Notes under the pieces: model-generated
The model's input: the letters and a program-made list of their open reading frames with translations, nothing else
The model's database searches: none
Told to the model about the DNA's origin: nothing
NCBI RefSeq assembly: GCF_034353875.1
Contig: NZ_CP133784.1
Location: 1,426,001-1,490,000 of the forward strand
Direction: 5' to 3'
Length of the DNA: 64,000 nt
DNA from: Pseudomonas sp. MH9.2
Lineage (GTDB): Bacteria; Pseudomonadota; Gammaproteobacteria; Pseudomonadales; Pseudomonadaceae
In this document: positions 17,108 through 26,316 of the stretch, one piece after another
Numbering within the stretch: position 1 is the stretch's first letter
How the letters are laid out: every line of letters starts with the position of its first letter
Program-made: the position numbers and the translations under genes

Positions 17108-17812
17108 AAAAGCCTTGAGATGAGTATGCGACGCATCGTCGAGGTCGACCGGAAGCTGATGTTTGGCTGCCAGATAGTGTGCGGTGAAGACATCCAGATA
17201 CGCGTCCAGCACGCCACCGGCGGTGTTGTCCTCGGCCAGTTCAAGGCACAGCGCCGCCACTTCAGCGGTGCAAAAATGATCATCACGCTTTGAGCGACGC
17301 AGTCGATAGCGGGAAATCTGTTCCGGCTCCAGGCTGAGCACAGGAAAATGATCCAGATACGGGCTCTTGCGAAACATCTTGCGTGCCTCGCTCCAGGTTG
17401 CGTCCAGCAGAATAAAAAGCGGGCGCTTGCCTTCTTCTAGCTTCACCTCGGTGACCACACGTTCGCTGGCGACAAACTCGCCGGGGAACACGATATAGGG
17501 TTGCCACTGTGGATCATTGAGCAATGCCGGTAATTCGGCATCGACTTCAGTCCGCGACCAACCGTACGCATGAGTTTCTTCGATGACATCGGCAATCAAC
17601 CAGCCCGTATTGGTCGGTTTCAGCGGCTCGACGTCATACATCAACAGACACATGGCTGATTTGGCCGCCACCTTCGGACGCCAGGCGCACAGGCAATAGC
17701 TGAAAATCACCCGGCACCCCGGGCAACGCTCAGCCCTTGAGCCTCGAGCAGTAAAAGGCTTGATACTACGCGCCAGGCGTTGGGCTCGCAGCCGGGAAAC
17801 GGCATGACTCAT
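17102..17812 (-). CDS. DTW-domain tRNA-uridine aminocarboxypropyltransferase
   Basis: This 236-residue protein belongs to the DTW family (TapT/YfiP), which adds a 3-amino-3-carboxypropyl group from S-adenosylmethionine to uridine in tRNA. The N-terminal cysteine cluster CPGCRVIFSYCLC, the segment MYDVEPLKPTNTGWL and the signature LLDATWSEARKM are all visible. The signature's DATW replaces the usual DGTW/DGTY. The frame runs upstream to a TTG at 17836, but ATG 17812 gives a normal length; no clear ribosome site separates the two. It overlaps the end of the EamA gene by 6 bases on the opposite strand. Confidence 0.88.
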   Translation of the reverse strand: MSHAVSRLRAQRLARSIKPFTARGSRAERCPGCRVIFSYCLCAWRPKVAAKSAMCLLMYDVEPLKPTNTGWLIADVIEETHAYGWSRTEVDAELPALLNDPQWQPYIVFPGEFVASERVVTEVKLEEGKRPLFILLDATWSEARKMFRKSPYLDHFPVLSLEPEQISRYRLRRSKRDDHFCTAEVAALCLELAEDNTAGGVLDAYLDVFTAHYLAAKHQLPVDLDDASHTHLKAFL

Positions 17813-18066
17813 TGCGGATGACGCCGACAAATACAAAGTATCGACACAGCAGGATCTCGGCAGATAGAAAGTCGAAGCAGTTTATCAGAGGCCGATGTCG
17901 CGCCCTTTGTTTCCTTGCCCTTTGTTTACTTTATACTGCACGACCATTCGAGCCTGCCCAGGCAAACACGCTCTGCGTGTGATCGGTTTTGTCGTTACCG
18001 ACCCCGGCAGTGAACGCACTTTCAAGTCGCTGGTCCAACGGCCAGTCACTGAATCAGGAGAGTTTC

Positions 18067-18477
18067 ATGCTGCGCCTTATCGTCCCCTCCCTCTCGCTTT
18101 TGCTGGCAGTACCGTTCTGCGCCGAAGCGGCCTCCAAGCAGGATTTCGAACTGAGCAAAATGCTGGAAAAAGTTGCTATGGAAAGCAGCGTCGGCACACC
18201 GCGGGCGATCAATGAAGACATTCTGGATCAGGGTTACACGGTTGAAGGAAAGGTCTTGATCAATCACCTTAGCGTGCGCGAAAGCCACGCCATGAAGATG
18301 CGCAGCAACCCGGACGCAGTTCGCAGCCAATTGGGCGACAGCGTTTGCCACAACACCGGTTACCGTCAACTCATGGCCAAGGGCGCACTGCTCAAGTATG
18401 AGTTCACCGAATACAAAACCAACCGCCCGGTTGCGACCCAGGCTTTCAAAGCCGCTGATTGCGCGGTGAAGAAATAG
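18067..18477 (+). CDS. QSregVF-family exported protein
   Basis: This 136-residue protein has a signal peptide (MLRLIVPSLSLLLAVPFCAEA) and a small mature domain with three Cys besides the one in the signal. It matches the putative quorum-sensing-regulated virulence factor family (QSregVF), whose known structure comes from P. aeruginosa, also in the neighbourhood of dgkA and recA. The mature part begins SKQDFELSKMLEKVA and ends in AFKAADCAVKK. The role is unknown. AGGAGAG at 18056-18062 fixes ATG 18067, although the frame continues upstream. TATACT at 17932-17937 is a possible -10 element. Confidence 0.8.
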   Translation: MLRLIVPSLSLLLAVPFCAEAASKQDFELSKMLEKVAMESSVGTPRAINEDILDQGYTVEGKVLINHLSVRESHAMKMRSNPDAVRSQLGDSVCHNTGYRQLMAKGALLKYEFTEYKTNRPVATQAFKAADCAVKK

Positions 18478-18777
18478 TATCGGTAAAAAATTTCATACGG
18501 CGACAAGCAGGGTCTATACATTTAAAAGGCTTTTAAATTTTCAGGGCAAAAAGGGGGTTGCCCGTACTGTTACGTAGTACCCATGTTTTTCTTTTAACCC
18601 AAGGACATAAGCAGAATCAGTATGGATCACTCGGTAACGATATCCGTGCGAAACTGGCGCTCCAAAGCCAGCTGTAATGCTCGGGCAAATGTCTGGGCAG
18701 CCAGCGACACACGATGTGTCGCGGTCGTGTCGATCATGTCGGCACGATCAGTGGTTCTGCAGAAGGAGAAAGTCTGA
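18478..18777. other. 300-base spacer with a possible small frame
   Basis: The first 120 bases are AT-rich, with tttaaaaggcttttaaa near 18520, and could carry the promoter of the LOG gene. From 18622 an ATG frame of 51 codons runs to a TGA at 18775-18777 that abuts the next start codon. No protein family is recognised in it and its amino-acid composition (rich in Ser, Arg, Val) is not convincing. No terminator was seen after the QSregVF gene. Confidence 0.45.
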
Positions 18778-19896
18778 ATGCCTTATGAACCGAATGATTT
18801 TTTGTCTCGACACTTCCAGAGCAATGGTTTCGACCTCACCAGCAAGGTTGAAGAACATATCGGCCTGGTTGCTCCCAACAGCCCCAATCTACCGCTCTAC
18901 CGCGACATGATGTTGACTGTTCTGCGCATGGCGCAGGACGACCGCAATCGCTGGAACGCCAAGATAACCCTGCAAGCATTGCGTGAACTTGAGCACGCCT
19001 TCCGGATACTGGAACAATTCAAGAGCCGTCGTAAAGTCACCGTGTTCGGCTCGGCTCGTACACCTGTAGAACATCCGCTGTATGCCTTGGCACGGGAAGT
19101 AGGCGCCGCCTTGGCGCGCTCCGACCTGATGGTGATTACTGGTGCCGGTGGCGGCATTATGGCCGCAGCACACGAAGGAGCGGGGCTCGACCATAGCCTG
19201 GGCTTCAATATCACCCTGCCTTTCGAGCAGCATGCAAATCCCACCGTTGAAGGCACTGACAACCTGCTGCCTTTCCACTTCTTCTTTATCCGCAAATTGT
19301 TCTTCGTTAAAGAAGCGAATGGACTGGTGCTATGCCCTGGCGGTTTCGGCACGCTGGATGAAGCGCTGGAAGTCTTGACGCTGATTCAGACTGGCAAAAG
19401 CCCACTTGTGCCTGTCGTTTTACTCGACACACCCGGTGGCAGCTTCTGGCAAGAGGCGCTTAATTTCATCAGCCATCAACTGGAGGCCAATCATTACATT
19501 TTGCCAAGCGACATGAAGTTGCTGCGACTGGTTTACAGCGCGGAAGAAGCGGTCGATGAAATCAACCAGTTCTACAACAACTTCCATTCCACCCGGTGGC
19601 TGAAAAGTCTGTTTGTGATTCGGATGAATCACCCGCTCAACCAGCAGTCACTCGACTACATACAAGAGGCGTTTGCCGACTTGCGGCTGAGTGACACCTT
19701 CCATCAGCATATGTACATGGGTGAAGAGCACGACGAACCGCAGTTCAGCCACCTTGTGCGACTGGTGTTTAACTTTAATGGAAGAAACCAGGGTCGCCTG
19801 CGCGAACTGGTCGATTACATCAACAAACCGGAAAGCTGGGCCAAAACCCCTCCTCAGCAACAAACCCGTGTACGTGAACCGCTAAAGGTCACGTAA
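18778..19896 (+). CDS. LOG-family (TIGR00730-like) Rossmann-fold protein
   Basis: This 372-residue protein contains a lysine-decarboxylase-like/LOG nucleotide-binding fold. Key marks are VTVFGSART near residue 82, VITGAGGGIMAAAHEGA near 120 and CPGGFGTLDEALEVLTLIQTG near 183, where PGGxGTxxE is the active motif of cytokinin riboside 5'-monophosphate phosphoribohydrolases. It is longer than the ~190-residue LOG enzymes, with an N-terminal helical extension (1-75) and about 90 extra residues at the C-terminus, so its substrate may be a different nucleotide. GAAGGAGAA at 18762-18770 precedes ATG 18778. It converges with recX. Confidence 0.85.
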   Translation: MPYEPNDFLSRHFQSNGFDLTSKVEEHIGLVAPNSPNLPLYRDMMLTVLRMAQDDRNRWNAKITLQALRELEHAFRILEQFKSRRKVTVFGSARTPVEHPLYALAREVGAALARSDLMVITGAGGGIMAAAHEGAGLDHSLGFNITLPFEQHANPTVEGTDNLLPFHFFFIRKLFFVKEANGLVLCPGGFGTLDEALEVLTLIQTGKSPLVPVVLLDTPGGSFWQEALNFISHQLEANHYILPSDMKLLRLVYSAEEAVDEINQFYNNFHSTRWLKSLFVIRMNHPLNQQSLDYIQEAFADLRLSDTFHQHMYMGEEHDEPQFSHLVRLVFNFNGRNQGRLRELVDYINKPESWAKTPPQQQTRVREPLKVT

Positions 19897-19938
19897 GGGG
19901 TCCTGCCCCGGGCAAGCTCAGCGGCTTGTCCACTTCGC

Positions 19939-20406
19939 TCAGTCATCCGCACCCCGGCCGCTCAACAAGCGGCCGATCATGTCCAGCGGATAACCCCGAT
20001 AGCTAAGGAAACGTCCCTGCTTCGCACGCTCGCGAGCGTCCACCGGTAGCTTCCCGGCAAACTTGCGTCGCCAGGTTTCTTCCAGCTGAGCCTGCCAGTC
20101 GAAGCCACTCTCGCGTAATGCCTGCTCTATATCTGCTCGTGGCAAGCCACGCTGCCCAAGCTCTTCACGGATGCGCAAAGGCCCTTGACCCGAGCGAGCA
20201 CGGTAAGAAACGAAGCTTTCGAGGTATCTCGACTCGGACAACAACCCTTCTTCCGTAAGCCGGTCAAGGGCAGGTTCGATCAATTCAGGAGGGGCGCCGC
20301 GCTGACGCAACTTGCGCGCCAGCTCGACTCGACCGTGCTCGCGACGTGCGAGCAGGTCCATTGCAGTACGCCTTACGGCGACAGGCGTATCAAGCACCGC
20401 TGTCAT
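19939..20406 (-). CDS. recX: Regulatory protein RecX
   Basis: This 155-residue protein caps and inhibits RecA filaments. It consists of repeated three-helix modules: [47 protein letters not shown] and [21 protein letters not shown] are the family's characteristic segments. The gene lies 8 bases downstream of the recA stop on the same strand, the standard arrangement, so it is co-expressed with recA at lower level under LexA control. The start ATG 20406 is the only candidate that keeps the whole first module. Confidence 0.95.
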   Translation of the reverse strand: MTAVLDTPVAVRRTAMDLLARREHGRVELARKLRQRGAPPELIEPALDRLTEEGLLSESRYLESFVSYRARSGQGPLRIREELGQRGLPRADIEQALRESGFDWQAQLEETWRRKFAGKLPVDARERAKQGRFLSYRGYPLDMIGRLLSGRGADD

Positions 20407-20414
20407 AGGCTGTA

Positions 20415-21506
20415 TCAGATATCGACGTCGGTTTCGGCCAGATCAGCAGCAGCCATTTTGGCACCTTTAACAGGTAATGCCTTGGTGTCGGCGGCAGGCG
20501 ATGCCTTGGTATCGGCAGTCGGAGTCAGCAGCTTTTCACGAATCAGCTTCTCGAGGTTCGCACCAATTTCCGGATTATCCGCCAGGAACTTGGCCGAGTT
20601 GGCTTTGCCCTGACCAATCTTGCTGCCCTGATAGCTGTACCAGGCACCGGATTTCTCTACAAAACCGTGAAGTACAGCCAGATCAATGATCTCGCCGTTC
20701 AGGTAAATACCCTTGCCGTAGAGAATCTGGAACTCAGCCTGACGAAACGGCGGAGCCACTTTGTTCTTGACGACTTTGACGCGGGTTTCGCTGCCTACAA
20801 CTTCATCACCTTCTTTCACCGCGCCAGTACGGCGGATGTCCAGACGGACCGAAGCATAGAACTTGAGCGCATTACCGCCTGTGGTGGTTTCCGGGCTACC
20901 GAACATCACACCAATCTTCATACGGATCTGGTTGATGAAGATGACCAGGCAGTTGGCGTTCTTGATGTTACCGGTGATTTTACGCAACGCCTGTGACATC
21001 AGACGGGCCTGAAGGCCTACGTGCATGTCACCCATTTCGCCTTCGATTTCAGCTTTCGGAACCAGGGCTGCTACGGAGTCGATCACAATAACGTCGACGG
21101 CGTTGGAGCGCACCAGCATGTCGGTGATTTCCAGCGCTTGCTCACCGGTATCGGGTTGCGACACCAGCAGGTCGTCAACATTGACGCCAAGCTTGCCTGC
21201 GTATTCTGGATCGAGCGCGTGCTCAGCATCGACGAATGCACAGGTAGCACCCAGCTTTTGGGCTTGAGCGATAACCGAAAGCGTCAGCGTGGTTTTACCC
21301 GAGGACTCCGGACCGTAGATTTCAACGATTCGGCCTCGTGGCAAGCCACCGATACCGAGGGCGATATCCAACCCGAGTGAGCCGGTAGAAATAGAAGGAA
21401 TCGCCTGGCGGTCATGATCCCCCATGCGCATAACGGCACCTTTGCCGAATTGACGCTCGATCTGACCCAAGGCCGCAGCCAAGGCTTTCTTCTTGTTCTC
21501 GTCCAT
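20415..21506 (-). CDS. recA: Recombinase RecA
   Basis: This 363-residue DNA strand-exchange ATPase is also the co-protease for LexA. The Walker A motif GPESSGKT lies at 65-72, [13 protein letters not shown] at ~140-152 is the Walker B region, and the DNA-binding L2 loop contains [21 protein letters not shown]. It is longer than P. aeruginosa RecA because of its C-terminal tail, which carries two copies of ADTKA (S or L) P before an acidic end (LAETDVDI). GAGGAC before ATG 21506 fixes the start; the frame continues upstream. A LexA box lies at 21549-21564. Confidence 0.98.
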   Translation of the reverse strand: MDENKKKALAAALGQIERQFGKGAVMRMGDHDRQAIPSISTGSLGLDIALGIGGLPRGRIVEIYGPESSGKTTLTLSVIAQAQKLGATCAFVDAEHALDPEYAGKLGVNVDDLLVSQPDTGEQALEITDMLVRSNAVDVIVIDSVAALVPKAEIEGEMGDMHVGLQARLMSQALRKITGNIKNANCLVIFINQIRMKIGVMFGSPETTTGGNALKFYASVRLDIRRTGAVKEGDEVVGSETRVKVVKNKVAPPFRQAEFQILYGKGIYLNGEIIDLAVLHGFVEKSGAWYSYQGSKIGQGKANSAKFLADNPEIGANLEKLIREKLLTPTADTKASPAADTKALPVKGAKMAAADLAETDVDI

Positions 21507-21548
21507 TGAAGTCCTCACGTAATCAATAAGGCCTGACGGCCACAACAC

Positions 21549-21564
21549 CTGTATAAGTAGACAG
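21549..21564 (-). promoter_or_regulatory. LexA (SOS) box of recA
   Basis: The sequence reads CTGT-N8-ACAG, the proteobacterial LexA consensus, 43 bases upstream of the recA start codon and between recA and pncC. It indicates SOS induction of recA-recX. Confidence 0.9.
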
Positions 21565-21591
21565 TATTATTCCACAGGGTGGAGCGCTCGC

Positions 21592-22092
21592 CTACCCCCG
21601 TTTTAGTATTTCTCCAGCCGCGAGCTGTATCAGCCCCTCTAGCGCGGCCTTTACCGTTTGTCGGCGGACCTGATCACGGTCACCGTCAAACTGTCTGCGC
21701 TCGGAAACGAGCTGCTGTCCCGCGCCCCATGCAAGCCATACCGTCCCTACCGGCTTGTCCGCCGAGCCACCATCAGGCCCGGCAACGCCACTGACCGCGA
21801 CAGCAAACTGTGCCCCGCTTTTTTCCTGTGCGCCCGACACCATGGCCTCGACCACTTCGCGGCTGACCGCTCCCACCGAACCGAACAGTTCGGCTGGCAC
21901 GTTCAACTGACGGGTCTTTTGCGCGTTCGAATAGGTGACATAACCGGCCTCGAACCAGGTAGAGCTGCCGGGTATACGGGTAATCGCCTCGGCAATCCCT
22001 CCCCCCGTGCAGGATTCAGCGGTGGTTACTTGCGCCTTCAACGATTGCAGATGCTTGCCGAGTACAGCCGCAAGCTGGGTAATATCATCCAC
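21592..22092 (-). CDS. pncC: Nicotinamide-nucleotide amidohydrolase PncC (CinA C-terminal domain)
   Basis: This 166-residue stand-alone CinA C-terminal domain deamidates nicotinamide mononucleotide to nicotinate mononucleotide, recycling the NMN released by DNA ligase. Characteristic segments are TTAESCTGGGIAEAITRIPGSS (nucleophile Ser in AESCTGG), FEAGYVTYSNAQKT and AVSGVAGPDGGSADKPVGTVW. It lies upstream of recA on the same strand, as in many gammaproteobacteria, with the LexA box between them, so recA can be expressed separately. The start ATG 22092 matches the usual family start. Confidence 0.94.
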   Translation of the reverse strand: MDDITQLAAVLGKHLQSLKAQVTTAESCTGGGIAEAITRIPGSSTWFEAGYVTYSNAQKTRQLNVPAELFGSVGAVSREVVEAMVSGAQEKSGAQFAVAVSGVAGPDGGSADKPVGTVWLAWGAGQQLVSERRQFDGDRDQVRRQTVKAALEGLIQLAAGEILKRG

Positions 22093-22205
22093 GACCTTCT
22101 CCGATTTTCAGCACGTCAGACGAGACACCGTACACGAGCTTTTTATACGTGCAAGGACAGAAGCATTCGACCACTCCGCCCCTTGGATCACGCGCGATTG
22201 AATGG

Positions 22206-22328
22206 CTACCGACCTCTCTTGACCGGTTTTTTAACGGTTTCAATCATTGTTTCTCTGGGGCGCTTTTTTGCCTCGTCGACAGAGATGAAGCGACCATTGA
22301 CTGCATCTCGACCACGTTTATTCGACAT
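22206..22328 (-). CDS. Small basic protein, GRF(I)xxxEA type
   Basis: This 40-residue, Lys/Arg-rich protein starts MSNKRGRDAVNGRFI and continues SVDEAKKRPRETMIETVKKP. Small proteins with this NGRFI--(E/D)EA-(R/K)RP-TT--ET pattern recur in pseudomonads and are sometimes mislabelled as transporters; the function is unknown. AAGGAT at the right distance upstream of ATG 22328 supports translation. The frame continues upstream to 22412 without a good start. It sits between pncC and mutS and diverges from mutS. Confidence 0.7.
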   Translation of the reverse strand: MSNKRGRDAVNGRFISVDEAKKRPRETMIETVKKPVKRGR

Positions 22329-22581
22329 AAGAACATCCTTGTTCCTGCTGTTCTCTGGAATGAAACAGCTTGAATGCAAGCGTAGCCATCTCTGCGCAAT
22401 AGCCCATCGCAAAGTCGTAACCAGGCTTTTCGCCAGGCTCCACTCTGCGAGGCAAGATCGTGCGTGTTAACCTTGCGCCCATTGTAAAAACAGACGGGCA
22501 CAGGACTTCATCCACGTCGATGAGCTCCGCAAGGCGCCCGACATCTGGCCCACACTTTTGACGAATTCGCCTAAAAAACCG

Positions 22582-25161
22582 ATGAATAAAGCATTGACTG
22601 ACCTGTCTTCCCACACCCCGATGATGCAGCAATATTGGCGGTTGAAAAATCAACACCCTGATCAGTTGATGTTCTATCGCATGGGCGACTTTTACGAAAT
22701 TTTCTACGAAGACGCCAAAAAAGCCTCCAAGCTGCTGGATATCACGTTGACTGCGCGCGGCCAGTCGGCGGGACAGGCGATCCCTATGTGTGGGATTCCT
22801 TACCATGCGGCCGAAGGCTATCTCGCGAAGCTGGTGAAGCTCGGCGAGTCGGTAGTGATCTGCGAACAGGTCGGCGATCCCGCGACCAGTAAAGGCCCGG
22901 TGGACCGTCAGGTCGTGCGAATCATTACACCCGGCACGGTCAGCGACGAAGCGCTACTCGACGAACGCAGGGACAACCTGATTGCTGCGGTATTGGGCGA
23001 TGAACGCCTGTTTGGCCTCGCTGTTCTGGACATCACCAGTGGCAATTTCAGTGTTCTTGAAATCAAGGGCTGGGAAAACCTGCTGGCGGAGCTGGAGCGC
23101 ATCAATCCAGTCGAGCTGATGATCCCCGATGATTGGCCACAGGGCTTGCCCGCCGAGAAGCGACGAGGGACCCGGCGTCGTGCGCCGTGGGACTTCGAGC
23201 GCGATTCGGCGTTTAAAAGCCTGTGCCAGCAATTTTCTACCCAGGACCTCAAAGGCTTTGGTTGCGAGAACCTGACACTGGCTATCGGAGCCGCAGGTTG
23301 TTTGCTCGGTTATGCCAAAGAAACCCAGCGCACCGCTCTCCCGCATTTGCGCAGCCTGCGCCATGAACGTCTGGATGATACGGTCGTACTCGATGGCGCC
23401 AGTCGACGCAACCTGGAGCTGGACACCAATCTGGCAGGCGGACGCGAAAACACTCTGCAATCGGTCATGGACCGCTGCCAGACCGCCATGGGCAGTCGCC
23501 TGCTGACACGCTGGCTGAATCGCCCATTACGTGACTTGAGCGTGCTGCAAGCCCGACAAAGCTCGATCACATGCCTGCTCGAACGTTACCGCTTTGAACA
23601 CCTGCAGCCGCAGTTGAAGGAAATTGGCGATATCGAGCGGATTCTCGCCCGGATTGGCCTGCGCAACGCACGCCCGCGTGATCTGGCCCGCCTGCGCGAC
23701 GCCCTGGCGGCATTGCCCGAGCTACAACGAGCAATGACTGATTTGGAAGCACCGCACCTCCAGCAACTGGCGCTGACGACCAGCACCTACCCGGAATTAG
23801 CGGACCTGCTGCAAAGAGCTGTCATCGACAACCCGCCTGCAGTCATTCGTGATGGCGGCGTGTTGAAAACCGGCTACGACGCCGAGCTCGACGACCTGCA
23901 ATCGCTCAGCGAAAACGCCGGACAGTTTCTGATTGATCTGGAAGCCCGAGAAAAAGCCCGCACGGGGCTGGCCAACCTCAAGGTCGGCTACAACCGGATT
24001 CACGGCTACTTTATCGAGCTGCCAAGCAAGCAAGCCGAGCAGGCGCCCGCCGACTATATCCGACGCCAGACGCTCAAAGGCGCCGAGCGCTTCATCACCC
24101 CTGAGTTGAAGGCGTTCGAAGACAAGGCGCTGTCAGCCAAGAGCCGCGCACTGGCTCGCGAAAAGATGCTCTACGAAGCGTTGCTCGAAGACCTGATCGG
24201 TCATTTGGCGCCCTTGCAAGACACGGCTGCGGCATTGGCTGAACTGGACGTACTGAGCAACCTGGCTGAGCGCGCGCTGAACCTTGACCTGAACTGCCCA
24301 CGCTTCGTCGATGAGCCGTGCATGCGCATCGAACAAGGCCGGCACCCGGTTGTCGAGCAAGTGTTGACCAGTCCATTCGTCGCCAACGATCTGGCGCTTG
24401 ATGACAACACTCGAATGCTGGTGATCACCGGACCGAACATGGGCGGTAAGTCGACATACATGCGCCAGACCGCCCTGATCGTTTTGCTGGCTCACATCGG
24501 CAGCTTCGTACCTGCAGCCAGTTGCGAGCTGTCGTTGGTGGATCGGATCTTTACCCGGATCGGTTCCAGCGACGACCTGGCAGGCGGCCGTTCTACCTTT
24601 ATGGTGGAAATGAGCGAAACCGCGAACATTCTGCATAACGCGACCGACCGCAGCCTGGTATTGATGGATGAAGTCGGCCGAGGCACCAGCACATTCGACG
24701 GATTATCACTGGCGTGGGCTGCGGCAGAATGTCTCGCCCAGTTACGCGCCTATACGCTGTTCGCCACCCACTATTTCGAGCTGACTGTACTCCCGGAAAG
24801 CGAGCCGCTGGTTGCAAACGTGCATCTGAACGCCACGGAGCACAATGAACGAATCGTCTTCCTGCATCGTGTCTTGCCCGGACCTGCCAGCCAAAGCTAT
24901 GGCCTGGCAGTCGCCCAGCTGGCGGGGGTTCCAGCCAAGGTCATACTGCGCGCAAAGGAACACTTGCAGCGTCTGGAAACAACGAGCCTGCCCCATGAGG
25001 CGCCCCGATCAGTCCCTGGCAAACCATCGACCCCACAGCAAAGCGATATGTTCGCCAGCCTTCCGCACCCGGTACTCGAAGAGTTGTCAAAAACCAAAGT
25101 AGACGACCTGACACCGCGCCAGGCGCTAGAGTTATTGTATGTCTTGCAGACGCGCATCTAA
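22582..25161 (+). CDS. mutS: DNA mismatch repair protein MutS
   Basis: This 859-residue protein recognises mispairs. The N-terminal mismatch-binding motif is [11 protein letters not shown] (residues ~35-45). The ATPase has Walker [10 protein letters not shown] at 617-625 and Walker [17 protein letters not shown] at ~693-708. The C-terminal dimerisation/helix-turn-helix region ends [19 protein letters not shown], the conserved MutS tail including the beta-clamp region QQSDMFASL upstream. ATG 22582 gives [19 protein letters not shown], the start expected for Pseudomonas; an upstream TTG at 22558 is in frame. No strong ribosome site is visible. Confidence 0.98.
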   Translation: MNKALTDLSSHTPMMQQYWRLKNQHPDQLMFYRMGDFYEIFYEDAKKASKLLDITLTARGQSAGQAIPMCGIPYHAAEGYLAKLVKLGESVVICEQVGDPATSKGPVDRQVVRIITPGTVSDEALLDERRDNLIAAVLGDERLFGLAVLDITSGNFSVLEIKGWENLLAELERINPVELMIPDDWPQGLPAEKRRGTRRRAPWDFERDSAFKSLCQQFSTQDLKGFGCENLTLAIGAAGCLLGYAKETQRTALPHLRSLRHERLDDTVVLDGASRRNLELDTNLAGGRENTLQSVMDRCQTAMGSRLLTRWLNRPLRDLSVLQARQSSITCLLERYRFEHLQPQLKEIGDIERILARIGLRNARPRDLARLRDALAALPELQRAMTDLEAPHLQQLALTTSTYPELADLLQRAVIDNPPAVIRDGGVLKTGYDAELDDLQSLSENAGQFLIDLEAREKARTGLANLKVGYNRIHGYFIELPSKQAEQAPADYIRRQTLKGAERFITPELKAFEDKALSAKSRALAREKMLYEALLEDLIGHLAPLQDTAAALAELDVLSNLAERALNLDLNCPRFVDEPCMRIEQGRHPVVEQVLTSPFVANDLALDDNTRMLVITGPNMGGKSTYMRQTALIVLLAHIGSFVPAASCELSLVDRIFTRIGSSDDLAGGRSTFMVEMSETANILHNATDRSLVLMDEVGRGTSTFDGLSLAWAAAECLAQLRAYTLFATHYFELTVLPESEPLVANVHLNATEHNERIVFLHRVLPGPASQSYGLAVAQLAGVPAKVILRAKEHLQRLETTSLPHEAPRSVPGKPSTPQQSDMFASLPHPVLEELSKTKVDDLTPRQALELLYVLQTRI

Positions 25162-25270
25162 CGGCAATCGCTGCAAGCTGTTAGAATCCCGCGCGGCTTG
25201 GGATGCTGCGGGTTTTTAGCCTGACTCCGCAGATTATCCGAGCCGCGTGAAAGCGAACGAACAACGGTAA

Positions 25271-25302
25271 GGCAAGGCGCGATGCCGTATAAGCGCCTTG
25301 CC
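25271..25302 (+). promoter_or_regulatory. Perfect 10-base hairpin in the fdxA leader
   Basis: GGCAAGGCGC and GCGCCTTGCC flank a 12-base loop about 100 bases before fdxA. No T tract follows, so it is not a classic terminator. It may be an mRNA structure or a protein-binding inverted repeat. The mutS message probably ends in this interval. Confidence 0.5.
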
Positions 25303-25345
25303 ACTGAATGTATTGGTTTCACACGGCCTGGGAAGTTCCCGAACT

Positions 25346-25374
25346 TAGCAGCCCTGCTGGAAGGGCTCAGCTAC
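25346..25374 (+). promoter_or_regulatory. Second hairpin in the fdxA leader, GGA in the loop
   Basis: TAGC-AGCCCT pairs with AGGGCT-(CA)-GCTA around the loop GCTGGA, just upstream of the GAGGAG ribosome site at 25383-25388. A GGA in a hairpin loop near a ribosome site is the pattern bound by RsmA/CsrA proteins. This is suggestive only. Confidence 0.4.
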
Positions 25375-25398
25375 CGCCGCCTGAGGAGATAATTAGAA

Positions 25399-25722
25399 AT
25401 GACCTTCGTCGTCACCGACAACTGCATCAAGTGCAAGTACACCGACTGCGTAGAAGTGTGTCCGGTGGACTGCTTCTACGAAGGCCCGAATTTCCTGGTG
25501 ATTCACCCGGATGAGTGCATCGATTGTGCGCTTTGCGAGCCTGAGTGCCCGGCACAGGCAATCTTCTCGGAAGATGAAGTGCCTGAGGATATGCAGGTAT
25601 TTATCCAGTTGAACGTAGAGTTAGCGGAAATCTGGCCGAATATCACCGAGAAGAAAGAAGGCCTGCCCGATGCTGAAGAGTGGGATGGCGTCAAAGACAA
25701 GCTCAAAGATCTAGAGCGCTAA
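25399..25722 (+). CDS. fdxA: Seven-iron ferredoxin FdxA
   Basis: This 107-residue ferredoxin carries one 3Fe-4S and one 4Fe-4S cluster. The first cluster motif is [23 protein letters not shown], with the Asp/Lys pattern of 7Fe ferredoxins. The second is [20 protein letters not shown]. The C-terminal extension ([23 protein letters not shown]) is typical of the Azotobacter/Pseudomonas type. TGAGGAGAT at 25382-25390 is a strong ribosome site. Position between mutS and rsmZ/rpoS is the conserved Pseudomonas order. Confidence 0.97.
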   Translation: MTFVVTDNCIKCKYTDCVEVCPVDCFYEGPNFLVIHPDECIDCALCEPECPAQAIFSEDEVPEDMQVFIQLNVELAEIWPNITEKKEGLPDAEEWDGVKDKLKDLER

Positions 25723-25738
25723 GTCGTATTGCTCTTAC

Positions 25739-25762
25739 AAAAGGCCCCTTCGGGGCCTTTTG
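25739..25762 (+). terminator. fdxA terminator
   Basis: AAAGGCCCC and GGGGCCTTT surround a TTC loop, followed by a T-rich run, 17 bases after the fdxA stop. Confidence 0.92.
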
Positions 25763-25826
25763 TATTTTAAGTCTTTAAACAGGGTCCGCCCAACGGGCCC
25801 TGCTGCGCCGGCAGTTTTCCGCAGGC

Positions 25827-25955
25827 AAAAAAAAGGGCGGTATGACCCGCCCATATTGTCCTTAATCCCTGTAATCCCTTTCATCATCCTGATGAATCGC
25901 ATCCTGCGATGTCCTTGACTGTCATCCTTAACGGCCTGTGTCTATCCCTGGACAC
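25827..25955 (-). ncRNA. rsmZ: Rsm small RNA, RsmZ
   Basis: On the - strand this ~129-base transcript contains eight GGA motifs, several in small hairpins such as ATCGCAGGATGCGAT and TCATCAGGATGATGA. It ends in a GC-rich hairpin (GGGCGG paired with CCGCCC) and T8. This is the structure of RsmZ, which binds and sequesters the RsmA/RsmE translational repressors. Its position between fdxA and rpoS is where rsmZ lies in P. fluorescens and P. aeruginosa. A -10-like TAAGAT (25963-25968, - strand) sits just before the 5' end, which I place at ~25955. Identity is from pattern, position and remembered family sequence. Confidence 0.93.
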
Positions 25956-26126
25956 AGTTCTTATCTTAGTGATTTCACCGCCAGGAGCAACCGTTAAAAG
26001 TTTTCAAAAAGAGTCTTGGCCGACCAGTCATTAAAATTAAATATCATTTAAAATCAACAAACTACACAAATAATAATAAAACAAAGACAATATCGCCCCC
26101 TTAAACTTACGATCACTTACACCACG

Positions 26127-26144
26127 CGTAAGCAAAGGCTTACA
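26127..26144. promoter_or_regulatory. GacA box (upstream activating sequence) of rsmZ
   Basis: Read on the - strand the site is TGTAAG-N6-CTTACG, one mismatch from the GacA consensus TGTAAG-N6-CTTACA. It lies about 175-190 bases upstream of the rsmZ 5' end, the usual distance. The DNA between it and the promoter is very AT-rich, as expected for silencing or bending proteins. Confidence 0.88.
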
Positions 26145-26239
26145 TAAAAAACGCCCTATTGCTCGTCGCGCTAAACGTATGAAAGGCATCATCTAATAAA
26201 TCATGGAACACCCGCAGCCACTTATCCACCTCGCGAATA

Positions 26240-26272
26240 TAAAAACACCCCGACCCAGTCGAGGTGTTTTTA
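26240..26272. terminator. rpoS terminator
   Basis: AAAAACACC and GGTGTTTTT frame the stem-loop, with CG/CG extending the stem around one mismatch, 45 bases beyond the rpoS stop. T or A tracts on both sides allow function in either direction. Confidence 0.85.
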
Positions 26273-26316
26273 TAAATCGGTCGCACAACGTCGCACACAC
26301 TTGAGTCCATGCACTG

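Noticed and set aside
25271..25302. The fdxA-leader hairpin as mutS terminator
   Set aside because: The stem is perfect but there is no T tract, so I listed it as a structure of unknown role instead.
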